Shown here piece by piece: positions 27,898 to 36,591 of a stretch of 64,000 nt of DNA (positions within the stretch are counted from its first letter, which is position 1; each line of letters begins with the position of its first letter). Below the pieces are notes generated by a model. That model was not told the origin of the DNA. It ran no database searches and was given only the letters and a program-made list of their open reading frames with translations. The translations under genes were made by a program, and so were the position numbers. This DNA is from Vibrio splendidus (GTDB lineage Bacteria > Pseudomonadota > Gammaproteobacteria > Enterobacterales > Vibrionaceae): NCBI RefSeq assembly GCF_001557875.1, contig NZ_LNRF01000001.1, forward strand, positions 1,736,001-1,800,000. Direction: 5' to 3'.

Positions 27898-28680
27898 TTA
27901 GCGCTTTTGTGTGAAAGTCACTTGATACTCTCCAATATCATCATAAGCAATGGATGTCAGCTCGTTGAAGTCAAGCTCAACCACACCACAGTAAGACCCT
28001 GTAATGATCGCCTCGCCCGCTTCAAAACTCACTCCACGTTTGGTCATCGTATTGATCAGCCAATAGATAGGGGTTTGTGCTAAAGAGTTAGGATGCTTTC
28101 CAGAGAACGCTTGCACTTTTTCACCTTGAGTAAAACTTACCTCAACGTTCGCAGCTGCAAATGCTTTTTTTCTGTCGACCTCAGGCCCTAGAAGCAGACC
28201 TTGGTTGGCTAGGCAGTCAGCCAACACTTCATAAAACTCCGCGCCACTGTCATCAGCAAAGCGAGATTGAATTAACTCAAGTGCCATATGGCAAGAGCCA
28301 ATTGCATCATTGATTTGTGCTTCGCTGTAACCATTTGAGTTCGCAGGCAAAGACTTAGTCAGTACAAAAGCGATTTCTGGTTCTACTCGGGCTACCTCTT
28401 TACCTGGCACTGAGCCTGTATCTGCGAACAGTTCACAAACTTCACCTTGCTGTACGTTGTCAGCGAAAATAGGCGCTACGATAAATTTGTTTTCTGCAAG
28501 AGGTAATAGACACTTCCAGCCCCCCACCCTATCTGCACTAATTTCAATCATGGATTCTTGAATGGCTAACGCATCATCTAAACTGGTTGGGCGATATTGT
28601 TCGATTAATCTTGGCGCTTTAGTTCCCGCGGTGCGACGGCTTAATAACTCTTTAGCCGCCTGCTCAAATACACTTGTCAT
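27898..28680 (-). CDS. 2-keto-4-pentenoate hydratase-like protein (FAH superfamily)
   Basis: A 260-residue cytoplasmic protein of the MhpD/fumarylacetoacetase-like fold. Typical parts are GWKCLLPL near residue 54, the metal-site acidic residues in ARVEPEIAFVLTKSL, AALE-like CHMALELIQSRF, and SYCGVVELDFNELTSI near the end. Relatives hydrate or decarboxylate 2-oxo acids in aromatic catabolism, but no other catabolic gene is adjacent, so the pathway is unknown. Confidence 0.82.
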   Translation of the reverse strand: MTSVFEQAAKELLSRRTAGTKAPRLIEQYRPTSLDDALAIQESMIEISADRVGGWKCLLPLAENKFIVAPIFADNVQQGEVCELFADTGSVPGKEVARVEPEIAFVLTKSLPANSNGYSEAQINDAIGSCHMALELIQSRFADDSGAEFYEVLADCLANQGLLLGPEVDRKKAFAAANVEVSFTQGEKVQAFSGKHPNSLAQTPIYWLINTMTKRGVSFEAGEAIITGSYCGVVELDFNELTSIAYDDIGEYQVTFTQKR

Positions 28681-28823
28681 AATATACCGTTTAATTTAGA
28701 ACGATTAGAAATAGGCTTGGGCAATGGCATCACTCATGCGATGGTTGCACCGTAAAGTGTTCAAAGGTCTATTGTCACATGTCCCGTAAGTGAACACATA
28801 CTGCTAAGTCAATATATTAAAAG

Positions 28824-28860
28824 AAAAGCCAGCACCTGATGATCAGTTTGCTGGCTTTTT
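28824..28860 (-). terminator. Terminator after the DUF3861 gene
   Basis: AAAAGCCAGCA (28824-28834) pairs with TGCTGGCTTTT (28849-28859) across a 14-base loop. It is 25 bases past the DUF3861 stop, and A/T flanks suit both strands. Confidence 0.8.
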
Positions 28861-28884
28861 GAATATGTCATTGCCGGACAAGCG

Positions 28885-29196
28885 CTACGCACCTTTCAGC
28901 GTCTTCTTAAGATTTTGCATGAAATTTCTGAAGTGAGGCATGAAATCAACAAACAGAGGGTGTTTTCTATCTTGCATCATCAACGGTCCCAGTAAGCGAA
29001 TACTTACACCTAGTCTCGTTGCGGATTGCTCGTCTAGGCCACTGTCCTGCTTGATCTTCTCTACAATCGCGAACATGTTTTCTCTGTCTTCAATTTCAAA
29101 CTGCATGGTTTGCAGTTCACGATCTTCCTTGATGTTCACTTCTTCGATAGTGATACGGTAGTGATTGTGTTTGCCTGTGATTGTTTGCATCGTCAT
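28885..29196 (-). CDS. DUF3861 family protein
   Basis: A 103-residue acidic-then-basic small protein with the DUF3861 layout: HHYRI-like HNHYRITIEEV, a central FEIEDRENMFAIVEKIKQ and a C-terminal DFMPHFRNFMQNLKK. Its function is not known. The ATG at 29196 has a strong AGGAG site 5 bases away. It is divergent from a MarR regulator, and the gap carries two palindromes that probably bind it. Confidence 0.85.
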   Translation of the reverse strand: MTMQTITGKHNHYRITIEEVNIKEDRELQTMQFEIEDRENMFAIVEKIKQDSGLDEQSATRLGVSIRLLGPLMMQDRKHPLFVDFMPHFRNFMQNLKKTLKGA

Positions 29197-29230
29197 TACT
29201 GTCTCCTAACTTGAATTTACGAACAATTAA

Positions 29231-29245
29231 GTTGATAATGTCAAC
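29231..29245. promoter_or_regulatory. MarR-type operator, site 1
   Basis: GTTGATAATGTCAAC, a perfect GTTGA/TCAAC inverted repeat in the gap between the DUF3861 and MarR genes. It is closest to the DUF3861 start. Confidence 0.7.
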
Positions 29246-29255
29246 CATAAACACA

Positions 29256-29276
29256 ATAGTTGATAGTGTCAACTAT
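29256..29276. promoter_or_regulatory. MarR-type operator, site 2
   Basis: An 8-bp-arm inverted repeat centred on GTTGATAGTGTCAAC, 28 bases from site 1 and 18 bases before the MarR ATG. The core differs from site 1 at a single base. Repression of both divergent genes is the natural reading. Confidence 0.75.
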
Positions 29277-29293
29277 ATTTCTAAGGATCGTTT

Positions 29294-29731
29294 ATGTCTG
29301 ATAACACATCGTTAGAGTCTATCTTTCGTTTAGTACACTCTGTGAAACGTCAAATGAGTGAACAGATTGAGAGCTTGGGTTCTGAGATCGCACCCATGAA
29401 CATTCGTGTCATGAAGATCATTACTAAGAAATCTCCATGTACGGCTATCGATATCGCGCACTACTTAAACCGCGATAAAGCGCAGGTCACGAGATTAGTT
29501 AATGCATTGATCAATCAAGAGCTTGTGAAGAAGTCTCCAAATCCAGAAGACAAGCGCAGCCAGTTATTGATTCTGACCGATAAGGGGCAAGAGGTCATGA
29601 GTAAGGTTTCGGATATAGACCGAGACATGTTGAAGAGAATGACCAAAGGCATGGCCGAAGATGAGTTAGAGCAATTCAGAAAAATTGCAAAGAAAATGGC
29701 GCAGAATTTAGAGAGCAGCTCTTCAAAATAA
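29294..29731 (+). CDS. MarR-family transcriptional regulator
   Basis: A 145-residue winged-helix dimer. The recognition region is CTAIDIAHYLNRDKAQVTRLVNAL and the wing is SPNPEDKRSQLLILTDKG (D-x-R motif). It has an AAGGAT ribosome binding site. Two near-identical 15-base palindromes in the divergent promoter suggest autoregulation together with control of the DUF3861 gene. The inducing ligand is unknown. Confidence 0.93.
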   Translation: MSDNTSLESIFRLVHSVKRQMSEQIESLGSEIAPMNIRVMKIITKKSPCTAIDIAHYLNRDKAQVTRLVNALINQELVKKSPNPEDKRSQLLILTDKGQEVMSKVSDIDRDMLKRMTKGMAEDELEQFRKIAKKMAQNLESSSSK

Positions 29732-29739
29732 AACGAAAG

Positions 29740-29774
29740 AACGCCACCGAATCGAATCATCGGTGGTGTTTTTT
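29740..29774 (+). terminator. Terminator of the MarR gene
   Basis: An 11-bp stem, AACGCCACCGA (29740-29750) with TCGGTGGTGTT (29760-29770), followed by TTTT, 9 bases past the MarR stop. Confidence 0.88.
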
Positions 29775-29849
29775 GTAGAATTTGGTTTTACCTACATATA
29801 AGCATGCCAAAATCGACTTTGAAAACGCTTTATCCTACTCGGTAAGAAA

Positions 29850-31619
29850 TTAATCAGCAGACCATACATTCTTGAAATCTGGCCATCCCCAGTTGGTGAT
29901 GGCCACGTTTTTCAGAATCCCTTGGAAACGAACGGTCTGCAAGTGATGGAACATAGGCACTAACCAATAATCTGAGATCAGAGTAGACGCGATAGGTTCT
30001 AGCTCTGCCAAGTAATTAGGCAGTTCAACGGATGCTTTATGACTATCCAAACGCTGTTTGAGCCAATCACTGTTCATCTCTCCTAAAGCAGAGTGCAAAA
30101 CAGGATCGTTCATCATCCAAGAGAACAGCGAAGACGGGGCATTGTCATCGAGATTCAGGTTACACAACACCAAGTCTTCTTTTAATTTGCCACTTTGAGA
30201 GAGCTGCGCCAATTCTCGAAAACTGTAAGTGTTCACCTCAACTTCCACGCCATATCGTTTGAGTATGTCGGATACGCAAATCGCACATCGGTACAACGCA
30301 TAATAGTCGTAAACCGCAATACTCATCTTTTCCGGCAGTTGTGCTTCTTTCGACGGCGTTCGATACAACTTCTGCCAGCTTGGCAGTATGTTTTGAGCTA
30401 AAGAGACACTGAACAAACCCTTGTTCGTTTCCAATTGAGACAAAATCGCTTGTGGGTTGGTCAGTTGTGAAAGGTATTTTCGCTGCTCATTATTAAGCGG
30501 AGTTGCCGCTGAGTTCTGATTGAACAGGATAAACAGACACCCATCCTCGACTCGGCTACGAAGACCGTCTGTGTCTGCTGAAACAAGCTCCGCACCGCTT
30601 TTCCCTAATTGATGGAAGCATGAAGAATCTTCATAAGGCGATACCTGCATTTGGCTGTCATCGAAGCGAGCAGTGCCCGTCATTGATTCCTCAAACTGCC
30701 AGATGGTCACCTCATCGGTTAACGAGCGGCAACCATAATAGTGTTCAAATGCGGCGAGTTTGATTCGTTCATTGTTGGTCTCAACCACTTTAAATGGACC
30801 GGTACCAATAACAGCATGGGACACAGAACTTAATGGAGACGGTTCACGGGTGACTTGCGCTGCGGGTTGAATCGAGTATTTAACGCCAGCAAGTAAACCA
30901 GCAAAGCCCGTATCTGCTTTGGTGAGTTGAAAGCTGATCCTCAATGACTGCTCACTGTAAACCGAAGCGACATGGGCAAGCTCTGTCTGATAGAAAGGTA
31001 AGGTTTGCAATGCAGAAAACATCGAAACTAATTGCTTAGCATCCACAGGCTGTCCGTCATGGAAAGTAAGTCCCGGGCGCAGATAGAAAGTCCAAACGAG
31101 CTTTTCAGAATCATATTGCCAGTGATGCGCCAACTCAGGCTTCAACTCCCCTTTGCCATTACATGTCACTAAACAACTGAACACTTGCCTGATCAAAAAT
31201 CGTTCACTACTACGGTGAATATGATGCGGGAACAGGTCTTCGAACTTACGTTTGTAGGTTAATTGGACGTGCAGTAACCCTTCGCGCATCGTCGCACCGG
31301 ATGTTTCTTGGAGAAGAGAGCCAAACACTGCACGGTCATTATCCAAAATAGAGAGCGCTTTTTCGTACTTGCCCTGCTCTATCAGCTTGCTGGCAACATG
31401 TTGAGTCAGTTGTTGATTGCTAAAGCGCAATGTCAGGTTAGAACGTTGATTCCTACCGACTTTTGGCTCCCACACCACCCATTCAGCTTGATGCATCTTG
31501 CCGAGTAAGGTTCGTGCATGGCGCAAACTGGTAAACAGCTTGTCTGCCACCTCAGTCAAAGTGACCGAATGTGAGATGTTAGGCTCGAACGAATCCAGCC
31601 GAGTGTAGTAACGCATCAT
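29850..31619 (-). CDS. sgrR: SgrR-family regulator (HTH + solute-binding domain)
   Basis: About 589 residues. An N-terminal winged helix (about 15-100) carries the SgrR-like block WVVWEPKVGRNQRSNLTL. A solute-binding-protein family 5-like domain follows (WTFYLRPGLTFHDGQPVDA, VIGTGPFKVVE), and the C-terminus ends in NWGWPDFKNVW, as in enteric SgrR. In E. coli SgrR senses sugar-phosphate stress and activates sgrS. The first ATG is at 31619; the frame continues to a TTG at 31634. A divergent small frame that looks like sgrT supports the assignment. Confidence 0.88.
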   Translation of the reverse strand: MMRYYTRLDSFEPNISHSVTLTEVADKLFTSLRHARTLLGKMHQAEWVVWEPKVGRNQRSNLTLRFSNQQLTQHVASKLIEQGKYEKALSILDNDRAVFGSLLQETSGATMREGLLHVQLTYKRKFEDLFPHHIHRSSERFLIRQVFSCLVTCNGKGELKPELAHHWQYDSEKLVWTFYLRPGLTFHDGQPVDAKQLVSMFSALQTLPFYQTELAHVASVYSEQSLRISFQLTKADTGFAGLLAGVKYSIQPAAQVTREPSPLSSVSHAVIGTGPFKVVETNNERIKLAAFEHYYGCRSLTDEVTIWQFEESMTGTARFDDSQMQVSPYEDSSCFHQLGKSGAELVSADTDGLRSRVEDGCLFILFNQNSAATPLNNEQRKYLSQLTNPQAILSQLETNKGLFSVSLAQNILPSWQKLYRTPSKEAQLPEKMSIAVYDYYALYRCAICVSDILKRYGVEVEVNTYSFRELAQLSQSGKLKEDLVLCNLNLDDNAPSSLFSWMMNDPVLHSALGEMNSDWLKQRLDSHKASVELPNYLAELEPIASTLISDYWLVPMFHHLQTVRFQGILKNVAITNWGWPDFKNVWSAD

Positions 31620-31836
31620 GTTTAGATCAGACAAATAATGAACCTTTTAGAAACAACCCTTCCTCATAAAGCCGATTATAAAACACATTTGTGTTTAAGT
31701 GCTGATAAAAGACAAAAACAGGAACAACTCAACAAAAATCCATCTGTTTATTAGTTCCTATTAAATAACCATAATTAATGGGTCAACAAGGAACTTTGAG
31801 TTCCCACCAAAGCCTAATACAAGAGAAGTAGTCATC

Positions 31837-31935
31837 ATGAGAAAATACTATCTTAATAAGCTAAAAAGCACCTGTAGCAAGCTCGAAAGAGAAGCACTAC
31901 GAACACTTATAGAGCTATGTAACTGGCGTTATTAG
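31837..31935 (+). CDS. sgrT: SgrT-like small protein, 32 residues
   Basis: A short frame that begins MRKYYLNKLK and ends LIELCNWRY. E. coli SgrT, as I recall it, begins MRQFYQHYF and has LEGLMQWDD, so the N-terminal MR-basic/polar-aromatic-Tyr pattern and the closing L-x-x-L-x-x-W are shared. SgrT inhibits the glucose PTS permease. An AAGAGAAG site lies 8 bases upstream. The position, divergent from sgrR and inside a structured transcript, is the strongest support. Resemblance is short, so homology should be treated as likely rather than proven. Confidence 0.6.
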   Translation: MRKYYLNKLKSTCSKLEREALRTLIELCNWRY

Positions 31936-31959
31936 TACACTTTTAAGCACCGAGTTAAC

Positions 31960-32022
31960 GCGAGTTGAGTACATCCTAATATGCTCCTACCCCCAATATG
32001 AGTTAGGTCTCAACTCGCTTTT
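31960..32022 (+). terminator. Terminator of the SgrS-like RNA
   Basis: A 10-bp perfect outer stem and a 5-bp inner stem (31975-31979 with 32003-32007) precede TTTT. The loop is long and C-rich, which is unusual for a plain terminator and may be functional. Confidence 0.75.
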
Positions 32023-32236
32023 CCATTTTAAATCCCCTCTCAACCCAGCTGTACCAATCGCTCACGCATTCGATAAATTTCCATTGTCGACTCGACAAAT
32101 TTAATTCGTTTTCTTAGTTAAACGAAAAGCCTTAAGGTTCGCCCCGAAGCAAGCAAGGAGCCTCAGAAAAACTGAAAGCTCAGCTAACAACTAATTTATT
32201 TGCAGTTACCAATCAGGTATTAACTAAGGAAACGCC

Positions 32237-33142
32237 ATGCGTATCGCAATTCTTTCTCGCAACGAAAATCTATACTCTACTTCTCGCTTAAAAGCGGCTG
32301 GAGAAGCACGTGGTCACCAGGTCGATGTTATCGACACGCTGCACTGTGATATAGATATCGCGAGTAACAATCCGAAGATTCGCTACATGGGTGAAGAGCT
32401 ACCTCAATACGATGCTGTTATTCCACGTATTGGCGCTTCCATTACCTTTTACGGAACTGCGGTTGTTCGCCAATTCGAAATGATGGGCACTTTTTGTATC
32501 AATGAGTCAGTTGCAATCAGTCGTTCTCGCGACAAACTGCGCTCACTACAACTGTTGTCTCGCAAAGGTATTGGCTTACCAAAAACAGGTTTCGCTAGCC
32601 GCCCAGACAAGATTCAAGACTTGATCAAAAACGTAGGTGGCGCACCACTGGTTATCAAGCTTCTTGAAGGTACTCAAGGTATCGGTGTGGTTCTAGCTGA
32701 AACAAACAAAGCAGCAGAAAGCGTTATCGAAGCATTCATGGGCCTAAAAGCGAACATCTTGGTTCAAGAGTTCATTGAAGAAGCAAATGGCGCAGACATC
32801 CGTTGTTTTGTTGTTGGCAACAAAGTAATTGCAGCGATGAAGCGTCAAGCTGGTGAGGGTGAATTCCGCTCTAACCTGCACCGTGGCGGTACAGCTCAAC
32901 TGGTTAAACTAACCAAAGAAGAGCGCGCTACAGCAATCAATGCTGCGAAAATTATGGGTTTAAACCTATGTGGTGTTGATATTCTACAATCTAAGAATGG
33001 CCCTGTTGTAATGGAAGTTAACTCTTCTCCTGGCCTAGAAGGTATTGAGAAAGCGACAGGTAAAGATGTAGCAGACATGATTTTCGAATTCATCGAAAAA
33101 AATGCAAAACCAAACGCTAACCGTACTCGTGGCAAAGGCTGA
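32237..33142 (+). CDS. rimK: Ribosomal protein S6 glutamate ligase
   Basis: A 301-residue ATP-grasp ligase that adds glutamate residues to the C-terminus of ribosomal protein S6 and can make poly-glutamate. Matches to RimK include [40 protein letters not shown] and the metal-binding [24 protein letters not shown]. An AAGGAA site precedes the ATG. A zinc-protease-like gene follows after 32 bases, an arrangement common in Vibrio and Pseudomonas-type rim operons. Confidence 0.96.
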   Translation: MRIAILSRNENLYSTSRLKAAGEARGHQVDVIDTLHCDIDIASNNPKIRYMGEELPQYDAVIPRIGASITFYGTAVVRQFEMMGTFCINESVAISRSRDKLRSLQLLSRKGIGLPKTGFASRPDKIQDLIKNVGGAPLVIKLLEGTQGIGVVLAETNKAAESVIEAFMGLKANILVQEFIEEANGADIRCFVVGNKVIAAMKRQAGEGEFRSNLHRGGTAQLVKLTKEERATAINAAKIMGLNLCGVDILQSKNGPVVMEVNSSPGLEGIEKATGKDVADMIFEFIEKNAKPNANRTRGKG

Positions 33143-33174
33143 TTTAACGCCGTTAACTCATGATTGGAAATGAC

Positions 33175-33603
33175 ATGAACAATAAAATGATCATAGGGAA
33201 TACAGAAGCACTTTGCTTACCAGAGTTAGGGATAACTGGACTACATACACGTGTTGATACAGGGGCTAAAACCTCTTCTCTACACGTAGACAATCTACTA
33301 TGTGTAAAAACAGACGGTGAGAACTTCGTTGAATTCGATCTTCACCCAGACGTTTACCACCTAGAAGAGACAGTGCGCTGCAAAGCGAAGCTGAAAACAA
33401 GTAAAAGAATCAAATCATCGAACGGCGAAGTTGAACACCGTTGTGTGATTGAAACCATGCTAAAAATCGGCGGTCAGGAATGGCCTATCGATATCACGCT
33501 AAGCAACCGTCAAGATATGACTTATATGATGCTGCTTGGTCGTCAAGGCATGAGTGACAAAGTGATTGTTGATCCAGCGGGTGAATTCCTGCTGACTCAC
33601 TAA
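33175..33603 (+). CDS. RimB-like ATP-dependent zinc protease family protein
   Basis: A 142-residue retropepsin-like protein (PF05618) with the active-site motif RVDTGAKTSSLH and a conserved LLGRQGM near the end. It may cleave the glutamate tails made by RimK. I prefer the ATG at 33175, with GGAAA upstream, to the one at 33160. It shares the rimK operon and is closed by the hairpin at 33640-33669. Confidence 0.85.
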   Translation: MNNKMIIGNTEALCLPELGITGLHTRVDTGAKTSSLHVDNLLCVKTDGENFVEFDLHPDVYHLEETVRCKAKLKTSKRIKSSNGEVEHRCVIETMLKIGGQEWPIDITLSNRQDMTYMMLLGRQGMSDKVIVDPAGEFLLTH

Positions 33604-33639
33604 TCCGAGTCATCGTAACCGCTCCACAGGTTATAACTA

Positions 33640-33669
33640 AATAAGGCCAGTCTCATGACTGGCCTTATT
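33640..33669 (+). terminator. Bidirectional terminator after the rimK operon
   Basis: A perfect 13-bp stem (33640-33652 with 33657-33669) around TCAT, between the convergent rimK-operon and MBL genes. There is no long T run directly after it. Confidence 0.75.
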
Positions 33670-33739
33670 GCTATCTATTTTTCTATTTCCACTTTCTACT
33701 TCAGTTCTGAATACACGGTTTTGAATTCAGGCTTCTGAT

Positions 33740-34528
33740 CTATTTCTTCGATTTGCCATGAGATTGAAAACCAAATCGCCATATCGATAACAGTAATTTC
33801 TTGGTTTTGATTTTGGTCACTCGCCAATGTGTAACAGGCCTTCTTGGGGCACTCATCAACAGATGTTCAAAAGCTTTCTGACTGAAATCGACTCGCCCAC
33901 CATGCGCCACCAGCAAGGTATCAAGCTGCATGTCATAAATACGCGATACAGACGCTCGATACTTATTAGGATGAAAGATAGGAAATGGCGGAATCAGTTT
34001 CTTCTTAACCTCGACCATTAAATCAGCCACATAAGCCACGCTGTGTGATGGGCAATAGACCGAGAGATCTCTGTCGGTATGGCCCGGCGTTTCTAGAACC
34101 AACCAATCATCAAACCCCGGAATACTATCCCCATCCGACAGCTTATAGTCCGGTTTCAACTTTCTTGAATACCATAGGTTTGCTTTCGGTTTTCCTAAGC
34201 GGTTCGCCATCCACCTAGCAAGCGCTAAGTCGGTCAGGTGCATCAAAATTCCATCAATGCCGTGATACCAATCCTTGTCTCTGTTTGCTGACACCAAATG
34301 ACAATTAGTGAGCTTTCTGAGCGTATGCGCAGCGCCTGCATGATCTGGGTGCATGTGTGTCACAACCACAGTGTGTAGATCGCTAAATTCACGGCCAAGA
34401 TCATCTTCAATGAAAGCCCTAAGTTGAGGAATATCCGCACGGCACGCACCATCAAGTAACAGCAGCCTATCGGGATACTCTACGAGATACATGTCTTGGA
34501 TATAGCCTTTAATGGTATGCAGCTGCAA
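33740..34528 (-). CDS. MBL-fold metallohydrolase, TTG start
   Basis: A 262-residue metallo-beta-lactamase-fold hydrolase. The di-metal motif is VVTHMHPDHAGAAH, with the later ligand in LETPGHTDRD. The start is probably TTG at 34528, because an AAGGAG site (34534-34539) lies 5 bases before it; the next ATG is 12 codons in and would lose the conserved first strand. The product is cytoplasmic. It could be a lactonase, thioesterase or glyoxalase-II-like enzyme; the sequence does not decide. Confidence 0.85.
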   Translation of the reverse strand: MQLHTIKGYIQDMYLVEYPDRLLLLDGACRADIPQLRAFIEDDLGREFSDLHTVVVTHMHPDHAGAAHTLRKLTNCHLVSANRDKDWYHGIDGILMHLTDLALARWMANRLGKPKANLWYSRKLKPDYKLSDGDSIPGFDDWLVLETPGHTDRDLSVYCPSHSVAYVADLMVEVKKKLIPPFPIFHPNKYRASVSRIYDMQLDTLLVAHGGRVDFSQKAFEHLLMSAPRRPVTHWRVTKIKTKKLLLSIWRFGFQSHGKSKK

Positions 34529-34916
34529 AACTGCTCCTTGTGATAAAACAACTGGTCAGACCTATACAATAGCAAATCCAACTTCAATTGTGATCATTTT
34601 GTTAAAATCAACAATCTCAAACAAGATAGAGAGCTCCAATCAAGGTTTCTATTGGTATTCACTAAATTACTCAAATCCGATGTTACTCAAATCCAATTCA
34701 ACTCAGTGTAAATGGGAACAGATCCCAAAGATTGCCATCAATTTCATCCGATAGTTTTCAGCATTATCGAATGCCCGCATTGCCGTATACCTTGCTCTAT
34801 AAGCCTTACGATTCAAGCTACCAACATCATTTATCGTGACGACAAAACATGTGATTTGTTGCCATGAGTTATTAGGACTATATATGCGCCTCTAATTTAT
34901 TGTCTGAGTGCTATAC
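34529..34916 (+). other. Intergenic region
   Basis: About 390 bases between divergent MBL and dioxygenase genes. It is AT-rich and holds presumed promoters. An open frame at 34512-34754 has no ribosome binding site or protein-like composition. I see nothing else. Confidence 0.5.
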
Positions 34917-35519
34917 ATGAACCAATTAATCGATGCTCTTTCTACCCAAGGTTACTTTGTTTGGGATGACTTCTTAACGCATGAAGAAGTGGTGGCATTG
35001 AGGGATTGCATTCCAGAGAACTGGAAAAAGGCTAGGATTGGCCGTAACGATGAAGTAACACGAGAGTCGACCATTCGTAGTGACAAAATTCAGTGGGTAC
35101 GCCGCGACATGGGCGAGCCAGCTTCTCTGTTCCTAGACAAGATGGAACAAATTCGTTTAGCGGCAAACCAAGCGTTCTTTTTGGGTCTGTTCGAGTACGA
35201 AGCGCACTTTGCTAAATACGAAAAAGGCGACTTCTACCAGAAGCACTTAGACTGCTTCAAAGGCAATGAGAACCGCCGTCTGACTACCGTGTTCTACATG
35301 AACGACGAGTGGACAGAAGACGACGCAGGTGAGCTTGTGGTTTACGATCTAAAAGACAACCACATTGCGACCATTCCACCAAAGTCAGGGCGCTTATTTG
35401 TGTTCTTATCTGAACAGTTTCCACACGAGGTCCTGCCGACAAACACAGAGCGATTCAGTATTGCAGGTTGGTTCCGCATTAACGGCGTGAAAGACAACCA
35501 ACTCGATATCGCACACTAA
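34917..35519 (+). CDS. 2OG-Fe(II) oxygenase, prolyl-4-hydroxylase-like
   Basis: A 200-residue non-haem iron dioxygenase. The iron triad is H110-x-D112 (KHLDCF) and H170 (FPHEVLP), with the 2-oxoglutarate Arg at R179 (NTERFSIAGWF). The fold matches the P4Hc/PKHD group, which hydroxylates protein residues; bacterial members can target ribosomal protein or EF-Tu. The start is the ATG at 34917; a GTG three codons upstream is possible. It is monocistronic, with a hairpin at 35546-35570. Confidence 0.88.
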   Translation: MNQLIDALSTQGYFVWDDFLTHEEVVALRDCIPENWKKARIGRNDEVTRESTIRSDKIQWVRRDMGEPASLFLDKMEQIRLAANQAFFLGLFEYEAHFAKYEKGDFYQKHLDCFKGNENRRLTTVFYMNDEWTEDDAGELVVYDLKDNHIATIPPKSGRLFVFLSEQFPHEVLPTNTERFSIAGWFRINGVKDNQLDIAH

Positions 35520-35545
35520 ATATTGGTCTTTAACACTGGAACTTT

Positions 35546-35570
35546 AAAACCTCTCGATTGAGAGGTTTTT
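35546..35570 (+). terminator. Terminator of the dioxygenase gene
   Basis: AAAACCTCTC (35546-35555), loop GATT, GAGAGGTTTT (35560-35569), then T. Confidence 0.88.
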
Positions 35571-35711
35571 CATTAATGTGGACAACGAAAACAGTGTCAC
35601 TAGAGCACACCTTCAATTTGCAGAGTAACCTAATATAACGATTAATCTAGCGTAAAAGAGAAAAGTGATATTTAATAACTATTTACGATGCGCATTCAAG
35701 AAGGATTAATT

Positions 35712-36431
35712 ATGTCGTCTATCATCGTAGGTCATCGAGGTGTAGCAGGTACTCACCCAGAAAATACCAAAGCAAGCATTGAACAAGCCGCTAAACTCGG
35801 CTTGAAATGGATCGAAGTAGATATTCAGCCAACTCAGGATGATCAACTTGTGGTTTGTCACGACCACACCCTTGAGCGCTGCAGCGATGGCAAGGGTCGT
35901 GTCGACGAGCATACTCTTGCAGAGCTGCGTCAGCTTGATTTTGGAAGTTGGAAGTCTGAACAGTTCGCGGGAGAAAAAATACTAACGTTGGAAGAGTTAC
36001 TTGCACTTGTTGAGCGACATGATCTCAGCGTCAACCTCGAAATCAAAGTCGACAGCCGACATCAAGCTCCTCATGTCGTTGATTTACTGCACGAAGAGTT
36101 GATTCGCTCAAATTTGGACACCGATAAAGTCTTACTATCGAGCTTCAGCCATCAAGTGGTTGCTGAAATGGCTCGCCACTTACCGAGATACCGCGTCGGT
36201 GTGATCACAGAGCAACTGACTCAAGCTGATCTTATGCTCATTAATGAGGTTAAAGCATTCAGTTGCCACATGAACTATGAGCATGTAAATCAGAGCGATC
36301 TCGATACGCTCAGTGAAGCAAACATTCAAACATGGTGCTACACCGTCAACGATCCATCTCACTTCAAACTCATCTCAGAAGTCGATGCCGTATTCACTGA
36401 TTTTCCGAATCAATTTAGCGCTATAAATTGA
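35712..36431 (+). CDS. Glycerophosphodiester phosphodiesterase
   Basis: A 239-residue GDPD TIM-barrel enzyme, cytoplasmic like UgpQ. The catalytic set is visible: GHRGVAGTHPENT, WIEVDIQPTQD and VVCHDHTLERCSDGKG. It hydrolyses glycerophosphodiesters to glycerol-3-phosphate plus an alcohol. The ATG at 35712 has an AAGGA site 6 bases upstream; the frame starts earlier but without support. No ugp transporter gene is adjacent. Confidence 0.93.
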   Translation: MSSIIVGHRGVAGTHPENTKASIEQAAKLGLKWIEVDIQPTQDDQLVVCHDHTLERCSDGKGRVDEHTLAELRQLDFGSWKSEQFAGEKILTLEELLALVERHDLSVNLEIKVDSRHQAPHVVDLLHEELIRSNLDTDKVLLSSFSHQVVAEMARHLPRYRVGVITEQLTQADLMLINEVKAFSCHMNYEHVNQSDLDTLSEANIQTWCYTVNDPSHFKLISEVDAVFTDFPNQFSAIN

Positions 36432-36591
36432 GCACGCGAATACTGCAAAAACAGCCTCGAGAGACTTTAAAATTAACTCTCGGGAAACCTTAAAATTAGG
36501 TAGCAAACACAAGTGAGTAGGAGTACATTCCGCTACTCACTTGGTTTCATTAGCTCGCTCTATTTAGACAGCTTCATTGGTTACTTAATTT

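Larger units (their letters stand above)
31782..32022 (+). ncRNA. sgrS: Candidate SgrS-like small RNA
   Basis: Predicted transcript divergent from sgrR. A CATAAT -10 box (31770-31775), with TTTATT 17 bases upstream, would start it near 31782. A 6-bp hairpin near the 5' end (31790-31804) and the sgrT-like frame (31837-31935) follow. It ends in a long stem, GCGAGTTGAG (31960-31969) with CTCAACTCGC (32009-32018), then TTTT. An inner CCTAA/TTAGG pair presents the CU-rich loop TGCTCCTACCCCC. The length, about 240 bases, is close to E. coli SgrS. The transcript ends are inferred, not measured. Confidence 0.6.

Noticed and set aside
34512-34754. 80-codon frame between the MBL and dioxygenase genes
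   Set aside because: It overlaps the MBL start, lacks a ribosome binding site, and its product looks random.
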